Assembly: GCA_003233115.1 (NCBI GenBank) | Contig: QIKV01000082.1 | Coordinates: 1 to 45,621 of the forward strand | Length of the DNA stretch: 45,621 nt | Reading direction: 5' to 3' | Origin: Oceanospirillales bacterium | GTDB taxonomy: Bacteria > Pseudomonadota > Gammaproteobacteria > Xanthomonadales > SZUA-36 | Shown here: positions 35,413-43,832 of the stretch, piece after piece | How the letters are laid out: each line of letters opens with the position of its first letter | Position numbering within the stretch: the first letter of the stretch is position 1 | Made by a program: the position numbers and the translations under genes | The notes under the pieces: model-generated | Seen by the model: only the letters and a program-made list of their open reading frames with translations | Database searches by the model: none | What the model was told of the DNA's origin: nothing

Positions 35413-37056
35413 ATGAGCGAAACAGCGACTGAACGTGAAGTCATGGACTATGACCTGGTCATCGTCGGGGCCGGGCCGGCCGGGCTGGCTTGTGCCATTC
35501 GCCTGAAGCAACTCAAACAGGACCTGACGGTCGCCGTGATTGAAAAGAGTGCCGAAGTCGGTGCACATATCCTGTCCGGGGCGGTCATTGAACCACAGCC
35601 ACTGGATGAATTGCTACCCGGCTGGCGGGATAATCCACCGCCCATTTGTATTCCGGTGGAAGCTGACGAGATCTCGCTGCTGACCCAATCATCCAGACGC
35701 AAACTCCCGACACCGCCGCAACAAAAAAATCATGGAAATTTCATCGTTTCCCTGGGTGCTTTGTGCGCGTGGCTGGCTCCGCAGGCCGAGGCGCTGGGTG
35801 TAGATATCTTCCCTGGATATGCCGCGGCGGGGATTCGCTATACAAAAGATGGTTCAGTCGGCGGTGTGATTATTGGCGACATGGGTGTGGATAAGCAGGG
35901 ACAGCCCAAAGACACGTTTATGCAGGGCATAGAAATACACGCGCCCCTGACTGTCCTGGCAGAAGGCTGCCGTGGCCATCTCAGTAAGCAACTGATCAAA
36001 AAATTCAAGCTGGATGCCGATTCAGACCCACAGGCTTATGGCATCGGCATCAAGGAACTGTGGCGCGTTGCACCCGGCAAATGCAAAACGGGACTGGTGC
36101 AGCACAGCATAGGCTGGCCGCTTGATTCGGGTACCTATGGCGGTAGTTTTATCTACCACCTGGATAAAGACCGCGTGGCGGTCGGATTCGTCTGTGCACT
36201 GGATTATGCCGACCCGGAATTCTCTCCGTTCGAGGCTTTTCAGCAGTTCAAGCACCACCCCAGCGTCAAGCCGTTGTTTGCCGGTGGGGAAATCCTGTCC
36301 GGCGGTTCCCGTACCATTATAGAGGGGGGTGCCCAGTCTCTCCCCAGGACTGAAATGCCCGGTGCCTTATTGATTGGTGATGCCGCCGGGCTGCTCAATT
36401 TGCCCAAGATCAAGGGTACCCACCAGGCGATCCGGTCCGGTATGCTGGCCGCCAGCCATATCGCCGCTACGGGTAAGGGTGAAGGCTTTGACAACGTGCT
36501 GCGGGCCTCCCCGATTATGCGGGAACTCCACAAGGTGCGGAATATCCGCCCGGGTTTCAACAAAGGTCTGTGGCGCGGGTTGATAACAGCAGCGATTGAA
36601 ACCGTCACTGCCGGCAAATTGCCGCGCACCCTGCATAACCATGCCGATCATGCTGCGACCAAAAAGCTGCAGGAATTCACAGCCATTGACCGGCACTGGG
36701 TGAAACGCGACCTGGCACCCCGCGACCGCTTGGCTTCAGTCTATTTTGCGGCCACCGAATACGATGAAGATCAGCCGGTTCATTTGCAGATACTGGAACC
36801 CGATGTCTGCACCACACGCTGCGGTGAAGAGTACGATCACCCCTGCACACGCTTTTGCCCGGCAGGCGTCTATGAAATAGTGACAGATGGGGCCGGAAAC
36901 GGGAACGGCGGGGACGCGGGCGGGCAAGCCAAACGTCTGCAAATCAACGCCGCCAATTGCGTACACTGTAAAACATGTGACATCAAGGATCCCTACCAGA
37001 TCATAAACTGGGTCACGCCCGAGGGCGGCAGCGGGCCGAATTATCAAAATCTTTAA
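35413..37056 (+). CDS. etfD: Electron-transfer flavoprotein:ubiquinone oxidoreductase
   Basis: A 547-residue membrane-associated flavoprotein that passes electrons from ETF to ubiquinone. It has the FAD-binding dinucleotide motif (VIVGAGPAGLACAIRLKQL), the second FAD motif (GALLIGDAAGLLNLPKIKGT) and a C-terminal ferredoxin-type 4Fe-4S region with Cys in CTRFCPAGVYEI and CVHCKTCDIKDPYQ. The ATG at 35413 after GAGG is preferred over the GTG at 35401. It heads an operon with ETF beta, ETF alpha and an acetoacetyl-CoA synthetase, so acyl-CoA dehydrogenase electrons enter respiration here. Confidence 0.95.
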   Translation: MSETATEREVMDYDLVIVGAGPAGLACAIRLKQLKQDLTVAVIEKSAEVGAHILSGAVIEPQPLDELLPGWRDNPPPICIPVEADEISLLTQSSRRKLPTPPQQKNHGNFIVSLGALCAWLAPQAEALGVDIFPGYAAAGIRYTKDGSVGGVIIGDMGVDKQGQPKDTFMQGIEIHAPLTVLAEGCRGHLSKQLIKKFKLDADSDPQAYGIGIKELWRVAPGKCKTGLVQHSIGWPLDSGTYGGSFIYHLDKDRVAVGFVCALDYADPEFSPFEAFQQFKHHPSVKPLFAGGEILSGGSRTIIEGGAQSLPRTEMPGALLIGDAAGLLNLPKIKGTHQAIRSGMLAASHIAATGKGEGFDNVLRASPIMRELHKVRNIRPGFNKGLWRGLITAAIETVTAGKLPRTLHNHADHAATKKLQEFTAIDRHWVKRDLAPRDRLASVYFAATEYDEDQPVHLQILEPDVCTTRCGEEYDHPCTRFCPAGVYEIVTDGAGNGNGGDAGGQAKRLQINAANCVHCKTCDIKDPYQIINWVTPEGGSGPNYQNL

Positions 37057-37067
37057 AAGGAATTACC

Positions 37068-37814
37068 ATGAAAATACTGGTTGGCATTAAACGCGTGGTG
37101 GACTACAACGTCCGTATCCGGGTCAGACCGGACGGCAGCGGTGTAGATACCGATGGTGTCAAAATGAGCATTAACCCCTTTGACGAAATCGCGCTGGAAG
37201 AGGCATTGAGAATTCGCGAAGCCGGCGATGCCGAAGAGGTTATCGTAGTTTCGCTGGGCGGCAATGAATGCCAGCAACAATTACGCACTGGTCTTGCCAT
37301 GGGTGCAGACCGGGCTATTCAGGTAGACACCGCTGAAAAACTGCAACCATTGACGCTTGCGCGTGCCTTTCTCAAGCTGGTGGAAAAAGAGCAGCCCGGG
37401 CTGGTCATACTGGGCAAGCAGGCCATTGATGATGATAATTCCCAGACCGGCCAGATGCTGGCCGCACTGTGGGGCCGCCCGCAGGCAACCTTTGCATCGG
37501 CGGTGACTTTGTCCGGCACCACAGCCACCGTGGTCCGCGAAGTCGATGCCGGTTTGGAAACCATTGCAGTGGATTTACCCGCCGTCATCACGGTTGATTT
37601 GCGCCTGAATGAACCCCGTTTCGTCAAGTTGCCAGACATCATGAAAGCCAAGCGCAAACCGCTGGAAGTGATTGCGCTGGCTGAACTGGGCATAACTTCT
37701 GAAAACAATTTGCAGGTCACCCATCATGCACCGCCACCGGTGCGTGCAAAAGGTATTATGGTCGAAGACACGGCACAACTGGTGACCGAACTGAAAAACC
37801 GCGGACTGGTGTAG
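37068..37814 (+). CDS. etfB: Electron-transfer flavoprotein subunit beta
   Basis: A 248-residue ETF beta: MKILVGIKRVVDYNVRIRV, the conserved NPFDEIALEEALR and LVILGKQAIDDDNSQTGQ are diagnostic. It binds AMP and forms a heterodimer with ETF alpha in the cytosol. It begins 11 nt after etfD with AGGA upstream and ends 10 nt before etfA. Its presence next to etfD and etfA shows one unit for collecting electrons from acyl-CoA and other dehydrogenases. Confidence 0.95.
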   Translation: MKILVGIKRVVDYNVRIRVRPDGSGVDTDGVKMSINPFDEIALEEALRIREAGDAEEVIVVSLGGNECQQQLRTGLAMGADRAIQVDTAEKLQPLTLARAFLKLVEKEQPGLVILGKQAIDDDNSQTGQMLAALWGRPQATFASAVTLSGTTATVVREVDAGLETIAVDLPAVITVDLRLNEPRFVKLPDIMKAKRKPLEVIALAELGITSENNLQVTHHAPPPVRAKGIMVEDTAQLVTELKNRGLV

Positions 37815-37824
37815 GGGAATTATC

Positions 37825-38763
37825 ATGAGCAGAACATTAATCATTGCGGAGCATGACGGACACAACGTGAATCCAAGCACTGCGAAATGCGTGAACTGCG
37901 CCACCGCGCTCGGGCACGCGTGTGACGTCATCGTCATGGGCTCGGATATCAGCGGGGTTGCCGGGCAAGCCGCAGCCATCAGTGGCGTCAGCACGGTCAT
38001 TGCGGTCAATGCAGAGCATCTGAAAAATCCGCTGGCAGTCAACTTTGCCGCAGAGACGGTCGCCAGCGCGGAAGATTACAGCCACATCCTGGGCCCATCC
38101 ACCACTTTCGGCCGGGATCTGATGCCGCATATTGCTGCAAAACTGGGCGTAAACCAGGTCAGCGATATCGCTGCGGTTGAAGGACCACACCATTTCAAGC
38201 GTCCGATTTACGCCGGCAATGCCATCATAGATGTGGCTGCGCCGGACGACGCGACAGTGGTGGCAACGGTGCGCGTCGCGTCGTGGAAAGCAGCCGCCAA
38301 CGATGGCAGCGCTGCCATCGAAGAACGTGCCGCCAGCACTTCTGCCAGCGACCACAGCCGCTATGTGGGCCTGCAGTCCGGTGGCGGCGAACGCCCTGAC
38401 CTGCAAACTGCGGCAAAGGTGGTTTCCGGTGGCCGCGCGCTGGGCAGTGAAGAGAATTTTGAGCTGATCTACAGCCTGGCCGACCTGATGGGTGCAGGTG
38501 CCGGTGCTTCACGCGCCGCCGTCGATGCAGGCTATTGCCCCAATGAAATGCAGGTTGGCCAGACCGGTAAAATCATATCTCCAGACCTGTACATGGCGTT
38601 TGGTATTTCGGGCGCGATTCAACACATCACGGGCATCAAGGACGCCGGTACCATCGTGGCGGTCAACAAGGATGCGGAAGCGCCCATATTTGAGATTGCA
38701 GACATCGGCCTCGCTGCAGACCTGTTCACCGTCATCCCGGAACTGAAAGCGTTGCTCAGTTAG
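37825..38763 (+). CDS. etfA: Electron-transfer flavoprotein subunit alpha
   Basis: A 312-residue ETF alpha: N-terminal nucleotide-binding domain followed by the FAD domain with the signature region LMGAGAGASRAAVDAGY, GQTGKIISPDLYMAFGISGA and TIVAVNKDAEAPIFEIADIG. It carries the FAD that receives electrons from dehydrogenases and hands them to ETF-QO. It ends four bases before the start of the acetoacetyl-CoA synthetase gene. Confidence 0.95.
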   Translation: MSRTLIIAEHDGHNVNPSTAKCVNCATALGHACDVIVMGSDISGVAGQAAAISGVSTVIAVNAEHLKNPLAVNFAAETVASAEDYSHILGPSTTFGRDLMPHIAAKLGVNQVSDIAAVEGPHHFKRPIYAGNAIIDVAAPDDATVVATVRVASWKAAANDGSAAIEERAASTSASDHSRYVGLQSGGGERPDLQTAAKVVSGGRALGSEENFELIYSLADLMGAGAGASRAAVDAGYCPNEMQVGQTGKIISPDLYMAFGISGAIQHITGIKDAGTIVAVNKDAEAPIFEIADIGLAADLFTVIPELKALLS

Positions 38764-38767
38764 CCCC

Positions 38768-40714
38768 ATGACCAAGCCTCTGTGGTCACCCGGCACGTTG
38801 CGCGTACAACAGGCCAATATCACGCGTTTCATAAAGCTCGTGCAACTGGAACGCGACCCGGGCGTGACCGACTACGCAAGCCTGTACCGCTTTTCGATTG
38901 ATTCGCCAAAAGCTTTCTGGCGGGCGCTGTGGGAGTTCGGCGGGGTTATAGGCGAAGCCGGCAACCGTACAGTTGAGGATTTTGACCGCATGCCCGGCGC
39001 GCGCTGGTTCCCGGATGCCCAGTTGAATTTTGCCGAGAACATGCTGCGTTACCGGGATGGCCGCGAAGCGCTGGTATTCAGATCGGAAACAGGGCTAAAC
39101 AGTTCTCTGACCTACCAGCAACTTTACCGACAGGTTGCCGCTGTTGCTGCCTCTCTGCGGGCAATGGGTGTTGGGCCGGGCGACCGTGTAGCCGGCTACC
39201 TGCCTAATCTGCCCGAAACCATTGTAGCCATGCTGGCGGCGACCAGCATCGGGGCCATCTGGTCCTCGTGTTCACCCGACTTTGGCATCAACGGCGTGGT
39301 GGACCGCCTGGGCCAGATTGCACCGAAAGTCCTGTTTTGTGCTGCGGCCTATACCTATAACGGCAAACAGCATGACTGCCTGGCAAAAGTCAGGGAAATC
39401 CAGCAGCGAATCAAGAGCATTCAGAAACTTGTTGTTATACCTTACGTTGACCCAAACCCTGCACTGGGGAGCCTGGAAAACGCTGAACTACTGGCGTCAT
39501 TTGGTGATCCGGATGCCACCGAAATTGAGTTTGCCCGTCTGCCCTTCGATCATCCTGTCTATATCCTTTACTCATCCGGCACCACCGGCGTGCCCAAGTG
39601 TATTACCCATGGCGCCGGCGGCACGCTGCTGCAGCATACCAAGGAGTTGCTGCTGCATACCGATCTGAAACGCAGCGACCGGTTTTTCTATTACACCACC
39701 TGTGGCTGGATGATGTGGAACTGGCTGGCCAGCGGCCTGCTGACCGGTGCCACGGTCGTGCTGTACGAGGGCTCACCTTTTTATCCCGGTCCCGAGGCGA
39801 TGTTTGACCTGGTGGATGAACTGGAGATCAGCATTCTCGGCACGGGTGCAAAGGCCATATCAGCATGGCAAAAGGCCGGCGTCAAAGCGCGTGACACACA
39901 CTCACTCGCCTCGCTGAAAACGATCCTGTCGACCGGTTCGCCGCTGGTGCCGGAAAGTTTTGACTATGTATACGCCGACATCAAAGCCGACCTGTGCCTG
40001 TCCTCCATCGCCGGCGGTACCGATATCGTTTCCTGTTTTGTGCTCGGCTGTCCCATACTGCCGGTCTACCGCGGTGAAATACAATGCCTGGGTTTAGGCA
40101 TGGCCGTTGAAATCTGCCGTGACGACGGCAGCTATGCGGATGTCAATGAAACCGGCGAGTTGTGTTGCCGCCTGCCCTTCCCGTCCATGCCGGTGTGCTT
40201 CTGGGGCGATGAAGATGGCAGTAAATACCACGCCGCCTATTTTGAACAGTACCCGAACATCTGGGCGCATGGCGATTTTGCCCGGATCACCGAACACGGC
40301 GGCCTGATCATTTTCGGCCGTTCAGACGCCACCCTGAACCCGGGCGGCGTGCGTATCGGCACAGCAGAAATTTACCGTCAGGTGGAAAGCCTTGACGAGG
40401 TCATCGAAAGTATCTGCGTCGGTCAGGACTGGGACGATGACGTACGTGTCGTGTTATTCGTCGTGCTGCGTAACGGTCTTAAACTTGATGAGGATCTGGC
40501 AGCCCGCATGCGCAAGGTCGTGCGCGACAACGCTACCCCCAGGCACGTACCCGCAGTGATCATACAGGTCAGCGATATCCCCCGAACCGTCAGCGGCAAG
40601 ATAGTGGAACTGGCTGTGCGCAATGTCATTCACGGCAAACCGGTCAAGAACATTGATGCGCTGGCAAACCCTGAGGCCCTGAATCTATACAAGAATCTAC
40701 AGGAACTGCAATAA
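38768..40714 (+). CDS. Acetoacetyl-CoA synthetase
   Basis: A 648-residue adenylate-forming ligase. The phosphate-binding loop YSSGTTGVPKCITH, FYYTTCGWMMWNWLASGLL, and the C-terminal GRSDATLNPGGVRIGTAEIY and TVSGKIVELAVR, which carries the catalytic Lys, match acetoacetate-CoA ligases more than acetyl-CoA synthetases (length and N-terminal ALWEFGGV-type region agree). It activates acetoacetate with ATP and CoA. Its position four bases after etfA suggests joint expression during degradation of leucine, fatty acids or hydroxybutyrate stores. A palindromic repeat pair begins directly after its stop. Confidence 0.9.
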   Translation: MTKPLWSPGTLRVQQANITRFIKLVQLERDPGVTDYASLYRFSIDSPKAFWRALWEFGGVIGEAGNRTVEDFDRMPGARWFPDAQLNFAENMLRYRDGREALVFRSETGLNSSLTYQQLYRQVAAVAASLRAMGVGPGDRVAGYLPNLPETIVAMLAATSIGAIWSSCSPDFGINGVVDRLGQIAPKVLFCAAAYTYNGKQHDCLAKVREIQQRIKSIQKLVVIPYVDPNPALGSLENAELLASFGDPDATEIEFARLPFDHPVYILYSSGTTGVPKCITHGAGGTLLQHTKELLLHTDLKRSDRFFYYTTCGWMMWNWLASGLLTGATVVLYEGSPFYPGPEAMFDLVDELEISILGTGAKAISAWQKAGVKARDTHSLASLKTILSTGSPLVPESFDYVYADIKADLCLSSIAGGTDIVSCFVLGCPILPVYRGEIQCLGLGMAVEICRDDGSYADVNETGELCCRLPFPSMPVCFWGDEDGSKYHAAYFEQYPNIWAHGDFARITEHGGLIIFGRSDATLNPGGVRIGTAEIYRQVESLDEVIESICVGQDWDDDVRVVLFVVLRNGLKLDEDLAARMRKVVRDNATPRHVPAVIIQVSDIPRTVSGKIVELAVRNVIHGKPVKNIDALANPEALNLYKNLQELQ

Positions 40715-40800
40715 AAACACCCCGGGGTCGGACTCAAATGCGCGAAAACACCCCGGGGTCGATAGCTGTATGTCGCATTTGAATCTGACCCCTGCCTCTG
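40715..40800. repeat. REP-like palindromic repeat, copy 1
   Basis: About 86 bases: an arm GGGGTCGGACTCAAATGCG, a central piece, and the partner arm CGCATTTGAATCTGACCCC, pairing over 19 positions with two mismatches (one could be a G-U pair in RNA). The central piece is AAAACACCCCGGGGTC, the same sequence that opens the element. The gene upstream ends directly before it, so it may also end transcription or protect the mRNA 3' end. Such short intergenic palindromes are typical of REP elements spread by RAYT transposases, but none is present here. Confidence 0.7.
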
Positions 40801-40805
40801 AACTG

Positions 40806-40893
40806 AAACACCCCGGGGTCGGACTCAAATGCGCGGACCCTGGTGTGTTTACTGATAGCTGTATGTCGCATTTGAATCTGACCCCTGTCTCTG
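40806..40893. repeat. REP-like palindromic repeat, copy 2
   Basis: The second copy shares the left 30 bases (40806-40835) exactly with 40715-40744, and the last 40 bases (40854-40893) with 40761-40800 except one. Its central piece, GACCCTGGTGTGTTT, is close to the reverse complement of the central piece in copy 1, so the middle module is inverted between the copies. A six-frame translation here gives only meaningless frames caused by the repeats. Confidence 0.7.
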
Positions 40894-40946
40894 GTGTATA
40901 TTACAACTGGAATAAATGACACCACCTGGTGTAGACTGTGCCGCTG

Positions 40947-41288
40947 ATGCAAACCCTGATTCGTCAACTCCTGGTTATTTCAGTGCTCTTTATGGGCACC
41001 GAAAGTGCGTGGGATCTGGCAATTGAGTCACATGCATACGGCGATCAGTATGCCCACCAATCGGATTCAGGTGATCAGGATTCGGCTAATCAGGCTGGCT
41101 CTGATCCGGACCAACTGCCGGATGGGAATAACAGCCATTGCGGGCATTCATACCATGGCGACGCATCAAGTATCGTTGTGAACCTGGCCAATTTTGGCCT
41201 GACCCTGTCCGACGATTATTACGCACTCAATTCAACTTTGTATTCCAGCCGCTCACAGGCACCCCCTACCCCACCACCGAACGTTTAA
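40947..41288 (+). CDS. Small exported His-containing protein of the efflux locus
   Basis: A 113-residue protein when started at ATG 40947 (a GTG nine bases earlier is possible). It has a short signal (about 1-20), an Asp/Gln/Ser-rich acidic middle, and a cluster NSHCGHSYHGD that could bind metal. Small periplasmic proteins of this kind, with no conserved fold but several His, often precede czcC. It is the first gene of the metal-efflux set and lies 73 nt before the CzcC-like gene. Metal-binding role inferred. Confidence 0.55.
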   Translation: MQTLIRQLLVISVLFMGTESAWDLAIESHAYGDQYAHQSDSGDQDSANQAGSDPDQLPDGNNSHCGHSYHGDASSIVVNLANFGLTLSDDYYALNSTLYSSRSQAPPTPPPNV

Positions 41289-41361
41289 ATTTTCCGCTCT
41301 ACAGCCCGGGTACCTGATTTGCAGGTGCCTTTTTTGATTTACTGTACCTGGAAGATTTAAA

Positions 41362-42639
41362 ATGCGAATATCAAACCCTGGCCTGGCGGTTTTGCTCGGC
41401 TGCCTGTCATTCATTGCCCCACTTACCGTCCGGGCGGCTGAAAACAACCCGACCACTGACAACGTGGTCATTGAAATGTACTCCGATCCGGCCCTGATTG
41501 CCTTTGTGCAGACCGTGGTCAAAGCGAACCCGGGTGTTCAGGCTGCCCGTGCGGCACTTGCTGCAGGCCGGTCACTGGAGTCTGCTGCCGCACGCCCCTT
41601 GTACAACCCCGAGCTTGAGGCGGACTATGAAAATGCGGTAGATGATACCTGGTATCTGGGCATCGGCCAGACATTTGACTGGAGCGGAAAGCGCGAGGCG
41701 CGCGGCCTGGTTGCGACCGCCGACCGGCTCGCCCGCGAAGCACAGTACCGGGCCGTGCGACGAGCGGTAACGGTAGAATTGCTTGCAGGCCTGGCACTTT
41801 ATCAGACCGGGATGGAAAGACATGCCCTGGCTGACGAGCGTGTACAGCTCATGCGTGATTTCGCAAAGCTGGCCCAACGGCGCTTTGCTGCAGGTGACCT
41901 CAACCAGGTTGAAGCGGACCTGGCCACACTGGTCCTTACCGATGCACAGATCAGAATGGCAACGGCCGCTGCCAACCTGGCCGAGGCACGCCAGGCCGTG
42001 CGCAATCTCACCATCAACTCAACGCCGGACCAGTGGCCCTCGATTGACACCCAGTTACCTATGATCCCGGCCATCAGCGACCCGCAAAGCCTGGTACTGG
42101 CCTTACCGGAAGTGCGGGCGGCCCAACGCCGGGTGGAGGCGGCGAACGCCCTGGTGGACTTGCGTGAGCGCGAACAGCGGCCCGATCCCACGGTGAGCCT
42201 GCGTGGCGGGCGCGAAGCGCGTTCAAACCTGGTTGGCGTCAATCTGTCCATCCCGCTTTACATCCGCAACCGCTTCAAATTCGAGGCCAGCGCTGCACTG
42301 GCCGAGCGTGACCAGGCACAGCAAATCGCTGATGACCTGCTGCGCCGCGCCTACGCGCGCTACATCAGTGCATCGGAACGCTACGGTTACTCCCACAAGG
42401 CCTGGCTGGGCTGGGAACAGACCGGCCAGGTCAGCCTGCAACGACAGGGGGAGCTTTTGCAGCGCTTATGGGAAGCCGGCGAACTGAGTACAACCGATTT
42501 CCTGGTCCAGTTACGCCAAACGCTGGACACGCGCGAGAGTGCCCTTGATCTGCGGCAGACGATGTGGCGGGCCTGGTTTGAGTGGCTGGCAGCATCGGGA
42601 CAGGTAGACGCCTGGCTGGGCCAGGGAGAAGCATTGTGA
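41362..42639 (+). CDS. CzcC-like outer-membrane efflux channel
   Basis: A 425-residue TolC-family protein: signal peptide (about 1-27, ending VRAAE), then two repeats of the outer-membrane factor fold with long helices (AVRRAVTVELLAGLALYQTG, RFAAGDLNQVEADLATLVL; later RVEAANALVDLREREQRPDP and LSIPLYIRNRFKFEASAAL). The motif DPTVSLRGGREARSNLVGV is typical of CzcC/CusC relatives. It forms the channel through which the RND pump ejects metal. The CzcB-like gene follows after 38 nt. Confidence 0.9.
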   Translation: MRISNPGLAVLLGCLSFIAPLTVRAAENNPTTDNVVIEMYSDPALIAFVQTVVKANPGVQAARAALAAGRSLESAAARPLYNPELEADYENAVDDTWYLGIGQTFDWSGKREARGLVATADRLAREAQYRAVRRAVTVELLAGLALYQTGMERHALADERVQLMRDFAKLAQRRFAAGDLNQVEADLATLVLTDAQIRMATAAANLAEARQAVRNLTINSTPDQWPSIDTQLPMIPAISDPQSLVLALPEVRAAQRRVEAANALVDLREREQRPDPTVSLRGGREARSNLVGVNLSIPLYIRNRFKFEASAALAERDQAQQIADDLLRRAYARYISASERYGYSHKAWLGWEQTGQVSLQRQGELLQRLWEAGELSTTDFLVQLRQTLDTRESALDLRQTMWRAWFEWLAASGQVDAWLGQGEAL

Positions 42640-42677
42640 CCCGCAGTACCGCAAAATTTTTATTGGAGGCTTATGTA

Positions 42678-43817
42678 ATGACTTTTTTCAGGTTCGGAAC
42701 GTTATCCCTTGTGCTGGCGTTAAATGCACCGCTGGCGCTGGCCACGCAAGACCACGATGACGGCGGTCGCGACGAAGATGAAGGTGAGCATGAAAAAAGT
42801 GCCCTGGTGCTTAGCGCAGACGAACGCAAAACGGCAGGGATTGTAATTGATACGGTTATTCCGCGCGCGTTGGCCGAAACACTCCGGGTACCCGCTGAAG
42901 TCGTCATTAACGCTTACCAGTCAGCGCGCGTAACGCCGCGTATTCAGGCACAGGTTTTGGCACGGCACGTGCGCCTCGGTGACCGCGTGGCGGCCGGGCA
43001 GGCACTGGTGACTTTATCCAGCGTTGCCATGGCTGAAGCCCAGGGCAGCCTGATCGTCGCAGACCGGGAGTGGCAACGCGTGAAGACGCTGGGCCGCAAG
43101 GCGGTCGCTGAACGCAGGTATACCGAAGCACAGGTTGCCCGGCAACAGGCCTTTGCGAAAGTCCTGGCTTATGGCATGCAGGAGGCACAGGCAACTGAAC
43201 TGGTGAGATCAGGAGACGCCACCAGGGCCATCGGCGAATTTGAATTACTGGCGCCTATTGCCGGCACCGTCCTGCAGGATGATTTTATCGTTGGTGAGTT
43301 AATTGAACCTGGCCGTGTCCTCTTTGCTATCAGCGATGAATCCGTTCTGTGGGTAGAGGCCCGCGTGATCCCGAGTGCGCTGTCCAGAATTCAGGTCGGT
43401 GCACCGGCACGGGTCAGTGCTGATGGCAAGGACTGGATCGAGGGCACCGTCATACAACTGCATCATCAACTGAACGAAACCACGCGCACCCAGGGAATCC
43501 GTATTGCGGTGGAAAACACTAACGATCAACTGCACCCGGGCCAGTTCGCCGAAGCGGAGATCGTAACCGGGGCCGGCTCACCGGTGCTGTCTGTCCCCAA
43601 CGAGTCCTTGACCCTGATCAAGGGAGCGCCAACCGTATTCAAGTATGCAGACGGGGTCGGGTTCCACGCCGGGCAGGTAGAGACCGGACCCAGCATTGGT
43701 GGCTGGACAGTGATCCGGGCCGGACTCGACGAGGGCGAGGAGATCGCTGTCAGCGGCGTATTCCATCTCAAATCACTGCTGCTCAAGTCTTCGCTCGGCG
43801 AAGGCCATGCACACTAG
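42678..43817 (+). CDS. CzcB-like periplasmic adaptor
   Basis: A 379-residue membrane-fusion protein. The ATG at 42678 with GGAGG eight bases upstream gives a good signal peptide; a longer frame starting at 42582 overlaps czcC and was rejected. After the signal comes an Asp/Glu/His-rich segment (DHDDGGRDEDEGEHEKS), then a barrel-sandwich (VTPRIQAQVLARHVRLGDRV), a short coiled coil, FELLAPIAGTVLQDDFIVGE and a C-terminal membrane-proximal domain ending HAH. The acidic/His N-terminus and C-terminal His may bind metal, as in CzcB. Links CzcC to CzcA. Confidence 0.88.
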   Translation: MTFFRFGTLSLVLALNAPLALATQDHDDGGRDEDEGEHEKSALVLSADERKTAGIVIDTVIPRALAETLRVPAEVVINAYQSARVTPRIQAQVLARHVRLGDRVAAGQALVTLSSVAMAEAQGSLIVADREWQRVKTLGRKAVAERRYTEAQVARQQAFAKVLAYGMQEAQATELVRSGDATRAIGEFELLAPIAGTVLQDDFIVGELIEPGRVLFAISDESVLWVEARVIPSALSRIQVGAPARVSADGKDWIEGTVIQLHHQLNETTRTQGIRIAVENTNDQLHPGQFAEAEIVTGAGSPVLSVPNESLTLIKGAPTVFKYADGVGFHAGQVETGPSIGGWTVIRAGLDEGEEIAVSGVFHLKSLLLKSSLGEGHAH

Positions 43818-43832
43818 GCGCACGGGGAGAGC

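Noticed and set aside
40715-40893. CRISPR-like spacing of the GGGGTC repeats
   Set aside because: Only two copies, palindromic, with unequal structure and no cas genes; REP-like elements explain it better.
40734-40967. A 77-residue minus-strand frame across the palindromic repeats
   Set aside because: It arises from the repeats themselves (repeated residues QIQMRHTAI) and has no coding features.
42582-42677. A 32-residue N-terminal extension of the CzcB-like gene
   Set aside because: It overlaps czcC, hides the signal peptide and lacks a ribosome site; the ATG at 42678 after GGAGG is better.
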